Shown here in pieces: positions 1 through 11,587 of a stretch of DNA of 64,000 nt (the first letter of the stretch is position 1; every line of letters starts with the position of its first letter). The position numbers and the translations under genes were made by a program. The DNA lies in NCBI GenBank assembly GCA_036873755.1, contig JAVTVY010020422.1:1-64000 (forward strand), given 5' to 3'. The DNA is from Hanleya hanleyi (lineage: Eukaryota > Mollusca > Polyplacophora > Lepidopleurida > Hanleyidae). The notes beneath the pieces were generated by a model, which was not told where the DNA came from, did not search any database, and saw nothing but the letters and a program-made list of their open reading frames with translations.

Positions 1-372
1 TATGGTCTGAATATCAGCCTCCCCTCTATGGTCTGAATATCAGCCTCCCCTTTATGGTCTGAATATCAGCCTCTCATTTATGGACTGATTATCAGCCTCC
101 CCTTCATGGTTTGAATATCAGCCTCCCCTTCATGGTTTGAATATCAGCCTCCCCTTTATGGTCTGAATATCAGCCTCCCCTCTATGGTTTGAATATCAGC
201 CTCCCTCTGTGGTCTGAATATCAGCCGCCCCTTTGTGACCTGAATATCATCCTCCACTTTGTGGTCTGAATATCAGCCTCCCCTTTGTTGTCTGAATATC
301 AGCCTCCCCTTATGATCTGAATATCAGCCTCCCCTTATGATCTGAATATCAGCCTCCCCTTTATGGTCTGGA
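1..372. repeat. 27-28 bp minisatellite, first block
   Basis: About 13 imperfect tandem copies of a 27-28 bp unit containing TCTGAATATCAGCCTCCCCT. Units vary at a few positions. The same array recurs at 6151-6566, and some variant units appear in the same order, so the two blocks are duplicates and not independent expansions. No coding potential. Confidence 0.95.
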
Positions 373-868
373 ATTGATCACAATCCAACTGTGAAGGTGA
401 AATGTCCAAACACTTCCTTACATCATACAGTGTTGAAGATTAAGAAATTCTTTTTTTTTTGTCACTATTGACTGAAGTTGTGGAGACCAGAGAAATGTGC
501 AAAGAAATATTTGCTGCTACTCAACCATTTTTTTATTCGTGACGTTTTGGTGGTCCATTAATTCCTTCGCCATTGTGCTGAACATGACGTTAAATCTTAA
601 TTCTCTCTCTCCTTTCACCATTGTGACTTTTTACGCAACATCATGCGAGGTCTGCTAAATAAAAGGGGAGACCTTTAGATCATCACTACATTCTTTAAAT
701 AAAGCAAGTGACACCAATTATCTTGACACATTTCCCCTATCTCGGCAATATCGGTTCATTGTGTGACAAAACTGTACATTCCATGGTAATCCCTCTAATA
801 ATTCAATCCCCCTATCAAAATTCAATCTCCCCCTATTTTGAGGAGATATATGCATGATTATGAAAATT
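373..868. repeat. Segmental duplication, copy 1, with half a MITE
   Basis: Nearly identical to 6567-7062, with only a few substitutions and T-run length differences. It ends in AT-rich sequence of the MITE family seen elsewhere in the window (conserved TCTAATAATTCAATC). In copy 1 the MITE is cut after its left half, where the 492 bp unit at 869 begins. Copy 2 keeps the complete MITE. No gene seen. Confidence 0.85.
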
Positions 869-1871
869 GTGTAAAAGTGTTGACCGTAAACACACCTACA
901 GCCTCCCGAAGCTTTGCCTGATTCACGATTTTAGGATCGTAAAACTGGAACATTGTAGCGGCATATTATCTGACGTTGTATATTTCTGGAATCTCACCGT
1001 CTCTTAGTAATAAAGCTGTATGTAAAACCGCCAAACACCTTTTAGGTGTGTATTCTGGTTCATCGCATATTTCTGGAATCTCATCGTCTCTTAGTAATAA
1101 ATCAGTATCTAACACCAAACTCCTTTTAGGAGTGTACGTAGTTAACATAACCGTTGCTGGAGACAGATCAACCCCTTGTATATTGTATATTGTACAAGTC
1201 CGTGTTCCGTTTTTTATTTATTTTTTTTACCTCCACGTGACCGCCACCTGCCGCCACAGAGGTCAAAGGCGTGCATGAGCGCTTCCTATACTTTAACCTG
1301 GGTTCCCCCTTAAATTTTACCCGGGGGAACAAATAAGTAGGTCAATGTGACTTTAAAAGGGTGTAAAAGTGTTGACCGTAAACACACCTACAGCCTCCCG
1401 GAGCTTTGCCTGATTCACGATATTAGGATCGTAAAACTGGAACATTGTAGCGGCATATTATCTTACGTTGTATATTTCTGGAATCTCACCGTCTCTTTGT
1501 AATAAAGCTGTATGTAAAACCGCCAAACACCGTTTAGGTGTGTATTCTGGTTCATCGCATATTTCTGGAATCTCATCGTCTCTTAGTAATAAATCAGTAT
1601 CTAACATCAAACTCCTTTTAGGAGTGTACGTAGTTAACATAACCGTTGCTGGAGACAGATCAACCCCTTGTATATTGTATATTGTACGAGTCCGTGTTCC
1701 GTTTTTTATTTATTTATTTATTTATTTTTATTTTTTTTACCTCCACGTGATCGCCACCTGCCGCCACAGAGGTCAAAGGCGTGCATGAGCGCTTCCTATG
1801 CTTTAACCTGGGTTCCCCCTTAAATTTTACCCGGGGGAACAAATAAGTAGGTCAATGTGACCTTAAAAGGG
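869..1871. repeat. Two tandem copies of a 492 bp repeat unit
   Basis: Copies start at 869 and 1361, exactly 492 bp apart. A third, truncated copy is at 5859-6150. The unit contains an internal pair of related ~75 bp segments, so short reading frames appear on both strands in every copy. These frames follow the repeat and are not genes. The unit ends in a GC-rich palindromic stretch (GGGTTCCCCC with CCCGGGGGAAC). The family is not recognised; it behaves like a small mobile or tandemly duplicated element. Confidence 0.85.
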
Positions 1872-3480
1872 TTTTCTATACTACTCATGTTCGCTCTGAT
1901 CCGTTAATGCTAATCGTCGTCTGGCAGGCCAGGATACTGTAACGGTAACATGTTCCGTAACAGCTGTTTGCGCATTTTGATTGCATTTTGCATAACCTCT
2001 ATGGGTGGTAGTCCCATATCCTCTTCCAGGTGGTGCTTGGACTTCATGATGGACCTATGCGTGGGGTCGCCTTTCCTTTCAAGCGGCATAAGACTATACT
2101 GTTTTTAGATTGCCATGGCTGTGTTTCTGATGAAGGGTTGGTTGGTTGGTTGATTGTTTGAAGTTTAACGTCGCAACTAACATTATTGGTCACACGGCGA
2201 CGATTCTGATGAAGGGGCGCATATGGATGTAAGTCTGTTGGAAGCTATCTTGTCCATCATCTTCGATCGTCGCAGCATGGAAATTAATAGCTGCTGTCAC
2301 AATTCGATTCAAAAGGTGGTTCTTCCTCACACAGGCTTCCCTGGGACGTAGCCTGACTATCTGAGGTCAAGCTTAGTAGGTAAACTTTTAGTAGTCTCAA
2401 CATCAGTATCAGTCGGTAGACTCTCAGCTGATGTAATCTCAGCATCTGCATTGGCTTCTTGTGCCTCGGTGTCATCTTACCCATGTATATTCTTGTGGTG
2501 TCGCATCATATGGTGAACGTGCGTTCGCACTCAAAACATGTATAATTCATAACATCGGCTGTGCACGTCATTGGGGTACGCTTGTTTTCATGGACATCAC
2601 AAAGTAACACACGCCAACACCTAACGTCCTGGTGAAATATTTCAGAAGCTCTGACTGGTCTAACCATTCCATGGAATTGACACTAATTCATCGAATGCAG
2701 TGACGCCCATCAACGGCCATCGTTACGCCTTAACGCCCATCTTAACGCCTTAACGCCCTATTGTAGCACCATAACACATTGTCAACCATCCAATCACATG
2801 CACATGCTTTGACCACTAGCGTCTGACCCTTGGTGGAAGTAACGCCATCACCGTAAGTGACGTCCCTCCCTCCCGAAGTGGCGTCTTCGCGTCCGTTTGT
2901 CATAAAGCGTCTTTGGGCAGTCCAGGATACTATAACGGCAACATGTCCTGGGCTCACTCAACGGGTGGTGCCGCCGGTACCCTGATGCACCCTATTGGAG
3001 CTCCAAGCTCGGAGCTGTGGAATGGGCCAGTTAAGAGCTTGGAGCTCTTGGATTTGTGCAGTAGTCTACGCTTGGGGCGGTTTGGATTGGAAGTGAAGTC
3101 ATGGTGCGGATGCACATTTGAGGAGTAGTAGAGGAGGTGCACAGGGGCATCTTTAGGCGATATAGGGGTCATATCTGATCCAAATATTGCGGGAATGGTC
3201 TCGCATTGAAGCTCTCGTGGCGTAGAATACGACTCCAGTGAAGTCGACGTGAGTATGACGTCACCAGTAGTAGAAAAAGCGCAGAGTCGCTCGGGTGCAC
3301 ACTTGAGACACGTCTACCTACACCCCTATACACTACCCCATACAGGGTTAGTGGACCTTGGAGATGCATGGCAACACAGGAGTGTATCCAGCGAAGACAC
3401 AAGATTCCAGATCTCAGGCATGCTGGTGTTGTGGATAGAGCATGTCTTGTCTGGTAGAGTTACCTCTCCTGTAGTTTAGA
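1872..3480. other. Intergenic DNA, no gene seen
   Basis: No convincing exon. A ~30 bp phrase near 1925-1955 (CCAGGATACTGTAACGG) recurs slightly changed near 2928-2950. A small perfect hairpin lies at 2998-3047, with 13 bp arms GAGCTCCAAGCTC and GAGCTTGGAGCTC. Positions 2700-2760 hold short TTAACGCC repeats. A SINE-like phrase (GAAGTTTAACGTCGC) is near 2160. Confidence 0.5.
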
Positions 3481-3499
3481 TTGAGTGAGAGAGTGAGTG

Positions 3500-3960
3500 A
3501 TTGATTAAATGACTTGACTATATCTCTTTGATGGGCATTCAGATTCTGTGATTAGTTGGATAGGCATTGATATTCTGTGGTGTCATTTACAGCATTCTGA
3601 TCCAATATCTCCGATAGATATTCATATCCTATCTCTCTTTGCCTCCATATCCTACTATCTCTTGGATTGGCCTTCATATCCCGATCGGTGATGGGTAATC
3701 AGACCATGTATCTTTGATAGCAAGGGGGTACCTATGATCTCACTGATAGGCCTTCAGATCTCAATCCCTTTAACAGCCCTCCAGATCATGTGATCTATCA
3801 TCTAGACAATAGAGATCTTGTATCTCTTTGAAGGCATTCAGATCCTATAGTCTCTTGATAGACATGCAGTCTGATTCTTTTTCACTTTGACAGACTTCAG
3901 ATCCGGCTTCATAGACCTTCATAGCATGTTCTATCTTTGATAGGGATACAGACCCACAGT
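3500..3960. repeat. Degenerate ~40 bp tandem repeat
   Basis: Roughly ten diverged units built on the phrase ATCTCTTTGATAGG...TTCAGATC. They are old enough that no two are identical. Flanking DNA to about 4440 shows no gene. Confidence 0.6.
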
Positions 3961-4444
3961 ACTGAATCGACAGGGATGATTATGGGTGGAGGTAGCAGTA
4001 TATGTGTCGTGTTTTGTCATCTGCAGGCTCATCTTCGCTGACCCAAGTCTAACACTACACGTGTAGTATTTAGCTTGAAAATGTGAAGATGCTGTAGGCT
4101 GGATGACATCAACTTGTAGCCAGACAATTATAGCAATGCTAAAATGAGGCAGCAGATGATTGTATATAAAACATGAAGCTGCGCTATCGAAACCCCTCGG
4201 CTCTGAACCCCAGCTATTATAATGTAAGGGTGTCTCTACCAATTGATTGGCTTGTGGGAAGAAATTTTTACCCCTGGTATTGTAAGTGTACTTTCTTTGA
4301 AAAAAAGAAAAAGTTTTCCTCCCCTTAAATTAATTTGTTTCTGGAATAAATTGAAAGAGCTGTATCGATGTCTCACCAAAACAACAGTACACATGGCTAG
4401 ATAAATACAGTACATGTATACTAAATGGCACATGTATGTCATTT

Positions 4445-5160
4445 TCAAAACAGATTTGCAAGCATTCTTCGCATTGTCTAAGAGAATAAATCAATAAATC
4501 AGTCATCCAATCAGTAAATAAATGTGATAGTATACTAACATGATATAGTAATAATATGCAAACTTAACATAGGAATTAGTGGATTTTGTTAGACAAGGGG
4601 CATAACTCTGCAAAATACTTTCTGACACGACTCATTTTCGATAGGCATCTAGTGTCATTTACAAAACAGATTTGCAGGCATTCTTCGCATTGTGTAAGAG
4701 AATAAATCAATAAATCAGTCATCCAATCAATAAATAAATGTGATAGTATACAAACATGATATAGAAATTATATGCAAACAGTTAGTGGATTTTATTAGAC
4801 AAGGGGCATAACTCTGCAAAATACTTTCTGACACGACTCATTTTCAATAGGCATCTAGTTCAGGTCAAGAGAAACAACTGTATCACGTTAGGATGTTGTA
4901 TATGGAACGGTTCTGAAATTATCACAATAACAAATCATAAATGGATTTTTATTTGTAAAAAGGGGCATAACTCTGCAAAATATTGTCCGAGATGACTCAT
5001 TTTCGATAGGCTTCTGATTTACGTGAAGATAAATAGATGTAACAAGTTTGGTTGCCATGCATGAAACGGTTCTGTAGATATCGCGGTAACGGACGGACGG
5101 ACGGACGGACAGCCGTACATGATGACAATACCCCTAGGCCAAAGTTGGCCGAGGGGTAAT
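4445..5160 (+). mobile_element. Pearl-like repeat element: ~217 bp units, (ACGG)n, terminal hairpin
   Basis: Two close copies of a ~217 bp unit (from about 4450 and 4667) and a diverged third. Each contains AAGGGGCATAACTCTGCAAA and an ACGACTCATTTTCGATAGG phrase. They are followed at about 5090-5111 by a GGAC/ACGG tetranucleotide run, then a hairpin at about 5132-5157 (CCCCTAGGCC pairing with GGCCGAGGGG). Tandem core, ACGG microsatellite and 3' hairpin match the layout of pearl elements known from bivalves. The family assignment is inference. Confidence 0.65.
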
Positions 5161-5517
5161 ATGGCGAGAGTCCATTATAGCTAGCATTTCTTGAGACAAC
5201 AGTGCATTTGGCGATTGTTGTTTTTTCTGGAATATGTAATTAGTAGGCCTTAATGTAATCCATAGCTATATTAAAAACATGCTCTCTGAGTCAATCACGC
5301 CGATGATAAATTATGAGAAGTTCCAAATGATTTCAGGATCAGGGTCAGGGTCATTGACTAGTAGCCTAGACTATAATGTTCATGTCAGTTCGAGCTGACC
5401 GTATTTTAGGCCTACAATGGACTGTCACTTCATCCTCATGTAATACAATGGACTGCTGCAGTACCAGACAGACACAAAACAAGCATATATCTATTCATAT
5501 TTTGTATTGAATATACG

Positions 5518-5858
5518 GTAATTTCCCTATTAATTCGCAATGTAGTGATGAAACTCGCCACTCCAAAAATTGGCTACTTTCGAATTATTTGTCGAGCGGA
5601 TTCCAGAAAAACGCGAGTGTTCGAATTAAATGTTGCGCCGATTTTCACGGGAGATCCAAAATGGCGGACCGCTTTGCCGTGGTTGTAGTGATCGTATTTA
5701 TTACCGTGTATTAACTTTGATGTCTCATCATAGTTTCCATAAAAGGCAGTGTATGATGTCAAAAAATCTCCTCTACCCTGATAAAGGCATCTAATTTTAT
5801 TCGAGGAAGTCAACCATATTGATCGAATGACAAGTTCAGCAAGATCATGCAGATTTTT
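5518..5858. repeat. MITE-like AT-rich segment
   Basis: Begins with GTAATTTCCCTATTAATTCGC, resembling the end of a MITE type repeated in this window. An open frame runs on the minus strand (5574-5885), but it continues into the 492 bp repeat and has no recognisable domain, so I do not call it a gene. Confidence 0.4.
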
Positions 5859-6150
5859 GTGTAAAAGTGTTGACCGTAAACACACCTACAGCCTCCCGGA
5901 GCTTTACCTGATTCACGATATTAGGATCGTAAAACTGGAACATTGTAGCGGCATATTATCTTACGTTGTATATTTCTGGAATCTCACCGTCTCTTTGTAA
6001 TAAAGCTGTATGTAAAACCGCCAAACACCGTTTAGGTGTGTATTCTGGTTCATCGCATATTTCTGGAATCTCATCGTCTCTTAGTAATAAATCAGTATCT
6101 AACACCAAACTCCTTTTAGGAGTGTACGTAGTTAACATAACCGTTGCTGG
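5859..6150. repeat. Third, truncated copy of the 492 bp unit
   Basis: Matches 1361-1650 almost perfectly, then stops abruptly at GTTGCTGG and joins directly to the 27 bp minisatellite at 6151. The junction is sharp and suggests recombination or an insertion endpoint. Confidence 0.85.
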
Positions 6151-6566
6151 ACTGATTATCAGCCTCCCCTTCATGGTTTGAATATCAGCCTCCCCTTTAT
6201 GGTCTGAATATCAGTCTCCCCTCTATGGTCTGAATATCAGCCTCCCCTTTATGGTCTGAATATCAGCCTCCCCTTTATGGTCTGAATATCAGCCTCTCAT
6301 TTATGGACTGATTATCAGCCTCCCCTTCATGGTTTGAATATCAGCCTCCCCTTCATGGTTTGAATATCAGCCTCCCCTTTATGGTCTGAATATCAGCCTC
6401 CCCTCTATGGTTTGAATATCAGCCTCCCTCTGTGGTCTGAATATCAGCCGCCCCTTTGTGACCTGAATATCATCCTCCACTTTGTGGTCTGAATATCAGC
6501 CTCCCCTTTGTTGTCTGAATATCAGCCTCCCCTTATGATCTGAATATCAGCCTCCCCTTTTATGGT
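6151..6566. repeat. 27-28 bp minisatellite, second block
   Basis: About 15 units of the same repeat as 1-372, with matching variant units. It leads into the duplicated single-copy stretch at 6567. Confidence 0.95.
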
Positions 6567-7165
6567 CTGGAATTGATCACAATCCAACTGTGAAGGTGAA
6601 ATGTCCAAACACTTCCTTACATCATACAGTGTTGAAGATTAAGAAATTCTTTTTTCTTTGTCACTATTGACTGAAGTTGTGGAGACCAGAGAAATGTGCA
6701 AAGAAATATTTACTGCTACTCAACCATTTTTTTATTCGTGACGTTTTGGTGGTCCATTAATTCCTTCGCCATTGTGCTGAACATGACGTTAAATCTTAAT
6801 TCTCTCTCTCCTTTCACCATTGTGACTTTTTATGCAACATCATGCGAGGTCTGCTAAATAAAAGGGGAGACCTTTAGATCATCACTACATTCTTTAAATA
6901 AAGCAAGTGACACCAATTATCTTGACACATTTCCCCTATCTCGGCAATATCGGTTCATTGTGTGACAAAACTGTACATTCCATGGTAATCCCTCTAATAA
7001 TTCAATCCCCCTATCAAAATTCAATCTCCCCCTATTTTGAGGAGATATATGCATGATTATGAAATTTTTTGTCAACTTCTAATAAATCTGATCACCCTCA
7101 AATTTCATGTTGGGAAATTTTATTTCCTGTGATTGAATTATTAGTGGAATTACTGTAAAACAAAT
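6567..7165. repeat. Segmental duplication, copy 2, with intact MITE at 6983-7165
   Basis: Duplicate of 373-868. Here the MITE is whole: a left end with TAATCCCTCTAATAATTCAATC and a right end near 7130-7160 with the inverse, GATTGAATTATTAGTGG. This locus therefore shows the uninterrupted state of the sequence broken at 868. Confidence 0.75.
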
Positions 7166-8542
7166 TTTTACAAAAAAAACCCCAACACAATGCATAACTT
7201 TAATATTCAAGGTTGTGCACACAGGAAATCCTGTGATAATTCAATCATGGAAAGTGAAAGAAGTAGTAGCATACGAAAAACTCCCTCGGGTTAATAAAGC
7301 CAAATACGTATTTCTGCTCAAAAACGAAGTTTTGTGTAGACAAAATAGCCAAGTTTATTGTTAAAGCCGAGTCAAAAGTGATGGAAAACAGCATCGACGG
7401 ACTTTTTAAATATATCTAAAATATGCCTTGAACAAAACAAACTTTGTTTTCAAAGTCACCATATATGTCTGCCATCATATTAAATACAAATATTGGTTTG
7501 TTTCAAGGTGTCCTAGTTTAGATATATTAAAAGACCCTTGCTAAAATATTTATGAACAAAGCCAAAAAGAAATGACAGCCCAATTTCCAACATCAGTCAA
7601 CACTGTTTTACATCGAGTTTGACAATTGAGCTTTAACAATATAAAACTTGGGTATTTTGTCTGTACGAAATACACAGCTTTTTGTACAGAAGAAATCATT
7701 TTTGGGGTTTACTAACATAACACCTTTTTCTTATGTGACCGAAACTACTCCTTTCCCCGTCATAAAAGCAGGGGTGACCAAAGTTATTCGAGCAGGATGT
7801 TAATAATAATGATCCAAAATCATGCAGATAATTCATTATTTAAATATTTTTGGAGGGCAATTAGATTTATTATAATGACCAATCAAATTTTATCAGCAAG
7901 ATTTGAGGTGATTAAATATAAATCAAGTGATTGTATCATATTTGAGTGTTTACTAAGACTAACATCTCACACGGGGTTCTCATTTCAGTTAAATAATAAC
8001 TAATGTGATATTACAAAATGAACCGGATTGATATATGTAGTTTGTGCATGTACCAAGTCAGATGCAAGCAGATCCCCTTGAATATCTGATCTGACAGGTC
8101 ATCAAAAGTAATTGTGGAGTGGGGGGGGGGGGGGTCTGCCTCACAATGAAGGGGAGATAATTTTTCAGCTCTTGAACCACTCGGCTGGAATCATTGAGAC
8201 AGCTTCTGCAGCATATTATTCCTTATTTGTGCAAACCCAGTGAAATCTGAATCTCTTTGCCCAGGGTTTTTTTTTCCAGTATAGTGGATGATATCATTTT
8301 TGCATCCACATTTGAATGTAGACAGCCGGTCTGTGTCAATAGTTGAGCAGTCTAATTTTGTAGCGACAGCAGTCAAACCTTAGCCAACATCAAAGATATA
8401 TTTTTGTAGAGGCTGGTGTCTCTATCACACGACGACGAACGATAAAGCCATAGGTGCTTCTGATTAGCTGGATCTCTGTACTGGGATTAAAAAGGTTCTT
8501 GAAAATATTTGGCAATACATTTAACCAGACAAGTATTGATCA
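7166..8542. other. AT-rich intergenic DNA, no gene seen
   Basis: Apart from a G-run near 8128-8143 and further traces of the MITE family, I see no exon, RNA gene or repeat with clear ends. Confidence 0.4.
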
Positions 8543-8795
8543 TACGGTAATTCCTCTAAAAATTCAATCACCCTATTAAAATACAATCACTCTCAAGTCT
8601 GCATACAAGATTCAATCGGTAATTCTGATAAATTTGATCTCCCTATAAAATCATTAAAATAAGAAATAATGGATTATTCACATTATTTTGGACAATTTTG
8701 TCAACTTCCTGTGCTGGTTAATTTGACCACCCTTGATTTAATTGTGGAAAATTTCAATTCCTGTGATTGAATTATTAGAGGATTTTCTCTAACAG
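8543..8795. mobile_element. MITE of the AATTCAATCAC family
   Basis: A ~250 bp element with inverted ends. Left: GTAATTCCTCTAAAAATTCA; right: TGAATTATTAGAGGATTTTC. Internal GATCACCCTC/GAAATTTC motifs are shared with copies at 6983, 33187, 34730 and 47440. It is non-coding and presumably non-autonomous. Confidence 0.65.
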
Positions 8796-9817
8796 AATCA
8801 TGAGGATTTCACAAATACCTCCAGGAATATAGGAACAAGTTACTTATGCAGTTTTAAGTCATCAGGATATAGAAAAGGAAAACTGTTAAGTCGAAGACAA
8901 GGAGTTTCTGATGTTTTTAATACAAATTTCTTTTATTATGTAAATCACCACCAGCCAAGCACAATATGTAGATCTATGAGTTTATTATCATATTGTCCAT
9001 ACCAGATCATCTGATTACACATGTTTTCAATGATATTTCTGAGTCCGTTTTTCATACAGCATTGAATTTCACCCAGTCAAGGTAATTTTATTATTCCAAA
9101 GTACAAGAAATTCCTTCCAGTATTTCTTCATTTATAATGAAAACAAAAAAATGGACAGGTAATTTTGGGATTATTCTTGACGTCATGGCAGCAAGCCAAC
9201 TATGTTCTACGCTGGGTACACCAACGTCATTATGGCCCAAAAATGACATGTGGATCTCGATGGATTTTCATGAATCTTTTTCACTATATTTGAATTTATA
9301 TTACTGTGTGAAATTCAATGTGGTATGAAAAATTTACTCCAAAATATTGGCAGGTACAAGACTATAGCTACACTAGATTGTATTTATATAAATAACAATA
9401 TCTATACAATGGATATAAAACAGATCTTTTTAAGGAAATGCTTACTGCTGTCAAAATAATACAGAATTTGTATCATATTTTCAAAAGAAACATGTTTTTT
9501 TTTCATATTAGAGTACATAAGTTTATAACTTGTAATAATTATACCCAGAACCTGAAATATATCAAACGTAAAGATTGATGTTTTCTGCAAATAATGCAAC
9601 AAGTTAGCTCGATTCTTGGCTAAAAGTTTGCCATAAAATAATATTCTAAAAAATTTCATAACTGTACATTTAAAGCAGTTATCAATTTGAAAAAAAATTG
9701 TAAATATATTTATTTCAGTAAATTTTTAACAATTCTGTAGATAGACTACACACAGAGATACATAAATTTACACCGAGTACAATGAGTGAGCAATGTGATT
9801 ACTGATGATACTATAGT
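8796..9817. other. AT-rich intergenic DNA, no gene seen
   Basis: Only short chance frames; nothing with domain signal. Positions 9100-9330 resemble 23650-23880 (a GTCATTTTGGCATG-like phrase, then GTGTGAAA...AAAATTCACTCC), so this is a diverged dispersed repeat. Confidence 0.4.
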
Positions 9818-10445
9818 CTGTCCATTTTAATTAGTCGTCTACTTTGGAGCTTGCTAAAAATCAATAGTTACTTCTGCATAAAAATTTTTTTTTGCATCGT
9901 GTAGAACAAACTCAACTGTACAAAAGGACCACCATTACTCCTTGATTCAATGATATATCATGCTTGAAATAACTTGGTAATTCTCTCCATATAAAACTCC
10001 AGGACAGTTGTTTCATATACCGGGCCTCAATTACATAGGGAGACGTCATAATATATTCATGTTTACTAGCACAAAGGTCAACAATGTTTTGTACAGTCAT
10101 AGATGTGTGTGTGGTTTATCATTCAACAATTTCACTGGGCATAGGATATAAGCGACACTCTCATGGACCGCCTGTTACTACTTAATACGGAATCAGTGAC
10201 CTTTGTGCCAGTGAGCATGAGTGTAATTGAGGCCGGGTTCATGAAACAACTGTACTGGAGTTTTATATGGAGAGAATTGCAAAGTTATTTCAAGCGTGAA
10301 ATATTATCGATATCACATAGAAATAGTAGTCATTTTGTAAAACTTTTTCTACACGCTGCAAAAAAGGGAATTTATGCAGATTTAACTACTGATTTTTGAC
10401 AAGCTCCAAAGTGGATGACTAACTAAAATGAACAGATTTATTTAG
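9818..10445. repeat. Fold-back element: two ~290 bp inverted arms
   Basis: The left arm (about 9818-10109) is the imperfect reverse complement of the right arm (about 10154-10445), with a ~45 bp centre. The outer ends pair as CTGTCCATTTTAATTAG and CTAACTAAAATGAACAG. Similar short peptides are encoded outward from both arms, so the reading frames there are mirror images and not independent genes. Confidence 0.75.
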
Positions 10446-11215
10446 CTATCAATCTCAGTGGACTCAGCTGTTCCGATTAAAGATATAAATGACAATACCA
10501 ACTACATCTATGACTGATAACAGTATAGACTTTGGTGTATCTCAGATGTTCTGATGCGATAACAGTATTGACCTCAATGATCTCAGTATCATCAGAACAT
10601 CTGAGATCAATACTGTTATCAGTCATAGATGTAGTTGGTATCATCATCAATATCTGTAATCAGAACATCTAACTACATCTATGACTGATAACAGTATTGA
10701 TCTCAGATGTTCTGATTATAGATATTGATGATGATACCAACTACATCTATGACTGATAACAGTATTGATCTCAGATGTTCTGATTACAGATATTGATGAT
10801 GATACCAACTACATCTGTGACTGATAACAGTATTGATCTCAGATGTTCTGATTACAGATATTGATGATGATACCAAGTACATCTATGACTGATAACAGTA
10901 TTGACCTCAGTGATCTCAGATGTTCTGATTACAGATATTGATGACAATACCAACTACATCTATGACTGATAACAATATTGACCTCATGATCTCAGATGTT
11001 CTGATTACAGATATTGATGATGATACCAACTACATCTATGACTGATAACAATATTGACCTCATGATCTCAGATGTTCTGATTACAGATATTGATGACAAT
11101 ACCAACTACATCTATGACTGATAACAATATTGACCTCATGATCTCAGATGTTCTGATTACAGATATTGATGATGATACCAACTACATCTGTGACTGATAA
11201 CAATATTGATCTTGA
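10446..11215. repeat. ~70 bp tandem satellite with an inverted unit
   Basis: About ten units containing ACTACATCTATGACTGATAA and TCTCAGATGTTCTGATTACA. The stretch 10575-10670 lies in the opposite orientation to the rest, so the first ~200 bp can fold on itself. Confidence 0.85.
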
Positions 11216-11510
11216 CATTAGGGCACGAGTTCCTTGATAGGAATGGCATATGCCGATTATCCAAATGGGATACACCAGTGTTCTGATCTGGATGGAGAGA
11301 AGTTCCAATTGGAATGGCATATGCCAATCCCCTGGTACCATTGCATGGTATGGCATACCATCCTTTGTCCACCGAGTTCCAAAAAGTATGCCATTAAGTT
11401 TCTAGGCATTCCAACTCAGCGCACCATACCGTTCTGTTTGGATTGCCTTATGCCAGTTCCTAGCATGTCCCAATTTCAAGAAGCTCAAACCTATGAGTGT
11501 ATCAAGAGTG
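11216..11510. repeat. Palindrome-rich block
   Basis: GGAATGGCATATGCC occurs near 11240 and 11311. Self-complementary phrases such as GGTATGGCATACC and GGTACCATTGCATGGTA follow. Overlapping frames on both strands are a by-product of the symmetry. Likely a small fold-back element or relic. Confidence 0.45.
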
Positions 11511-11587
11511 ATAGCAGTATGTATGTATGATGATCTAACTGACGCAAAATATTAGGACTGATGAACATATATATTGAGACACAATTA

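Noticed and set aside
976..6181. Repeated short ORFs (MYISGISPSL... and its minus-strand shadow) as a gene family
   Set aside because: They follow the 492 bp repeat exactly in all three copies, on both strands, and have no domain, so they are repeat-borne frames.
10446..11215. CRISPR-like array
   Set aside because: Spacers are not unique, units are contiguous and partly inverted; it is a eukaryotic satellite.
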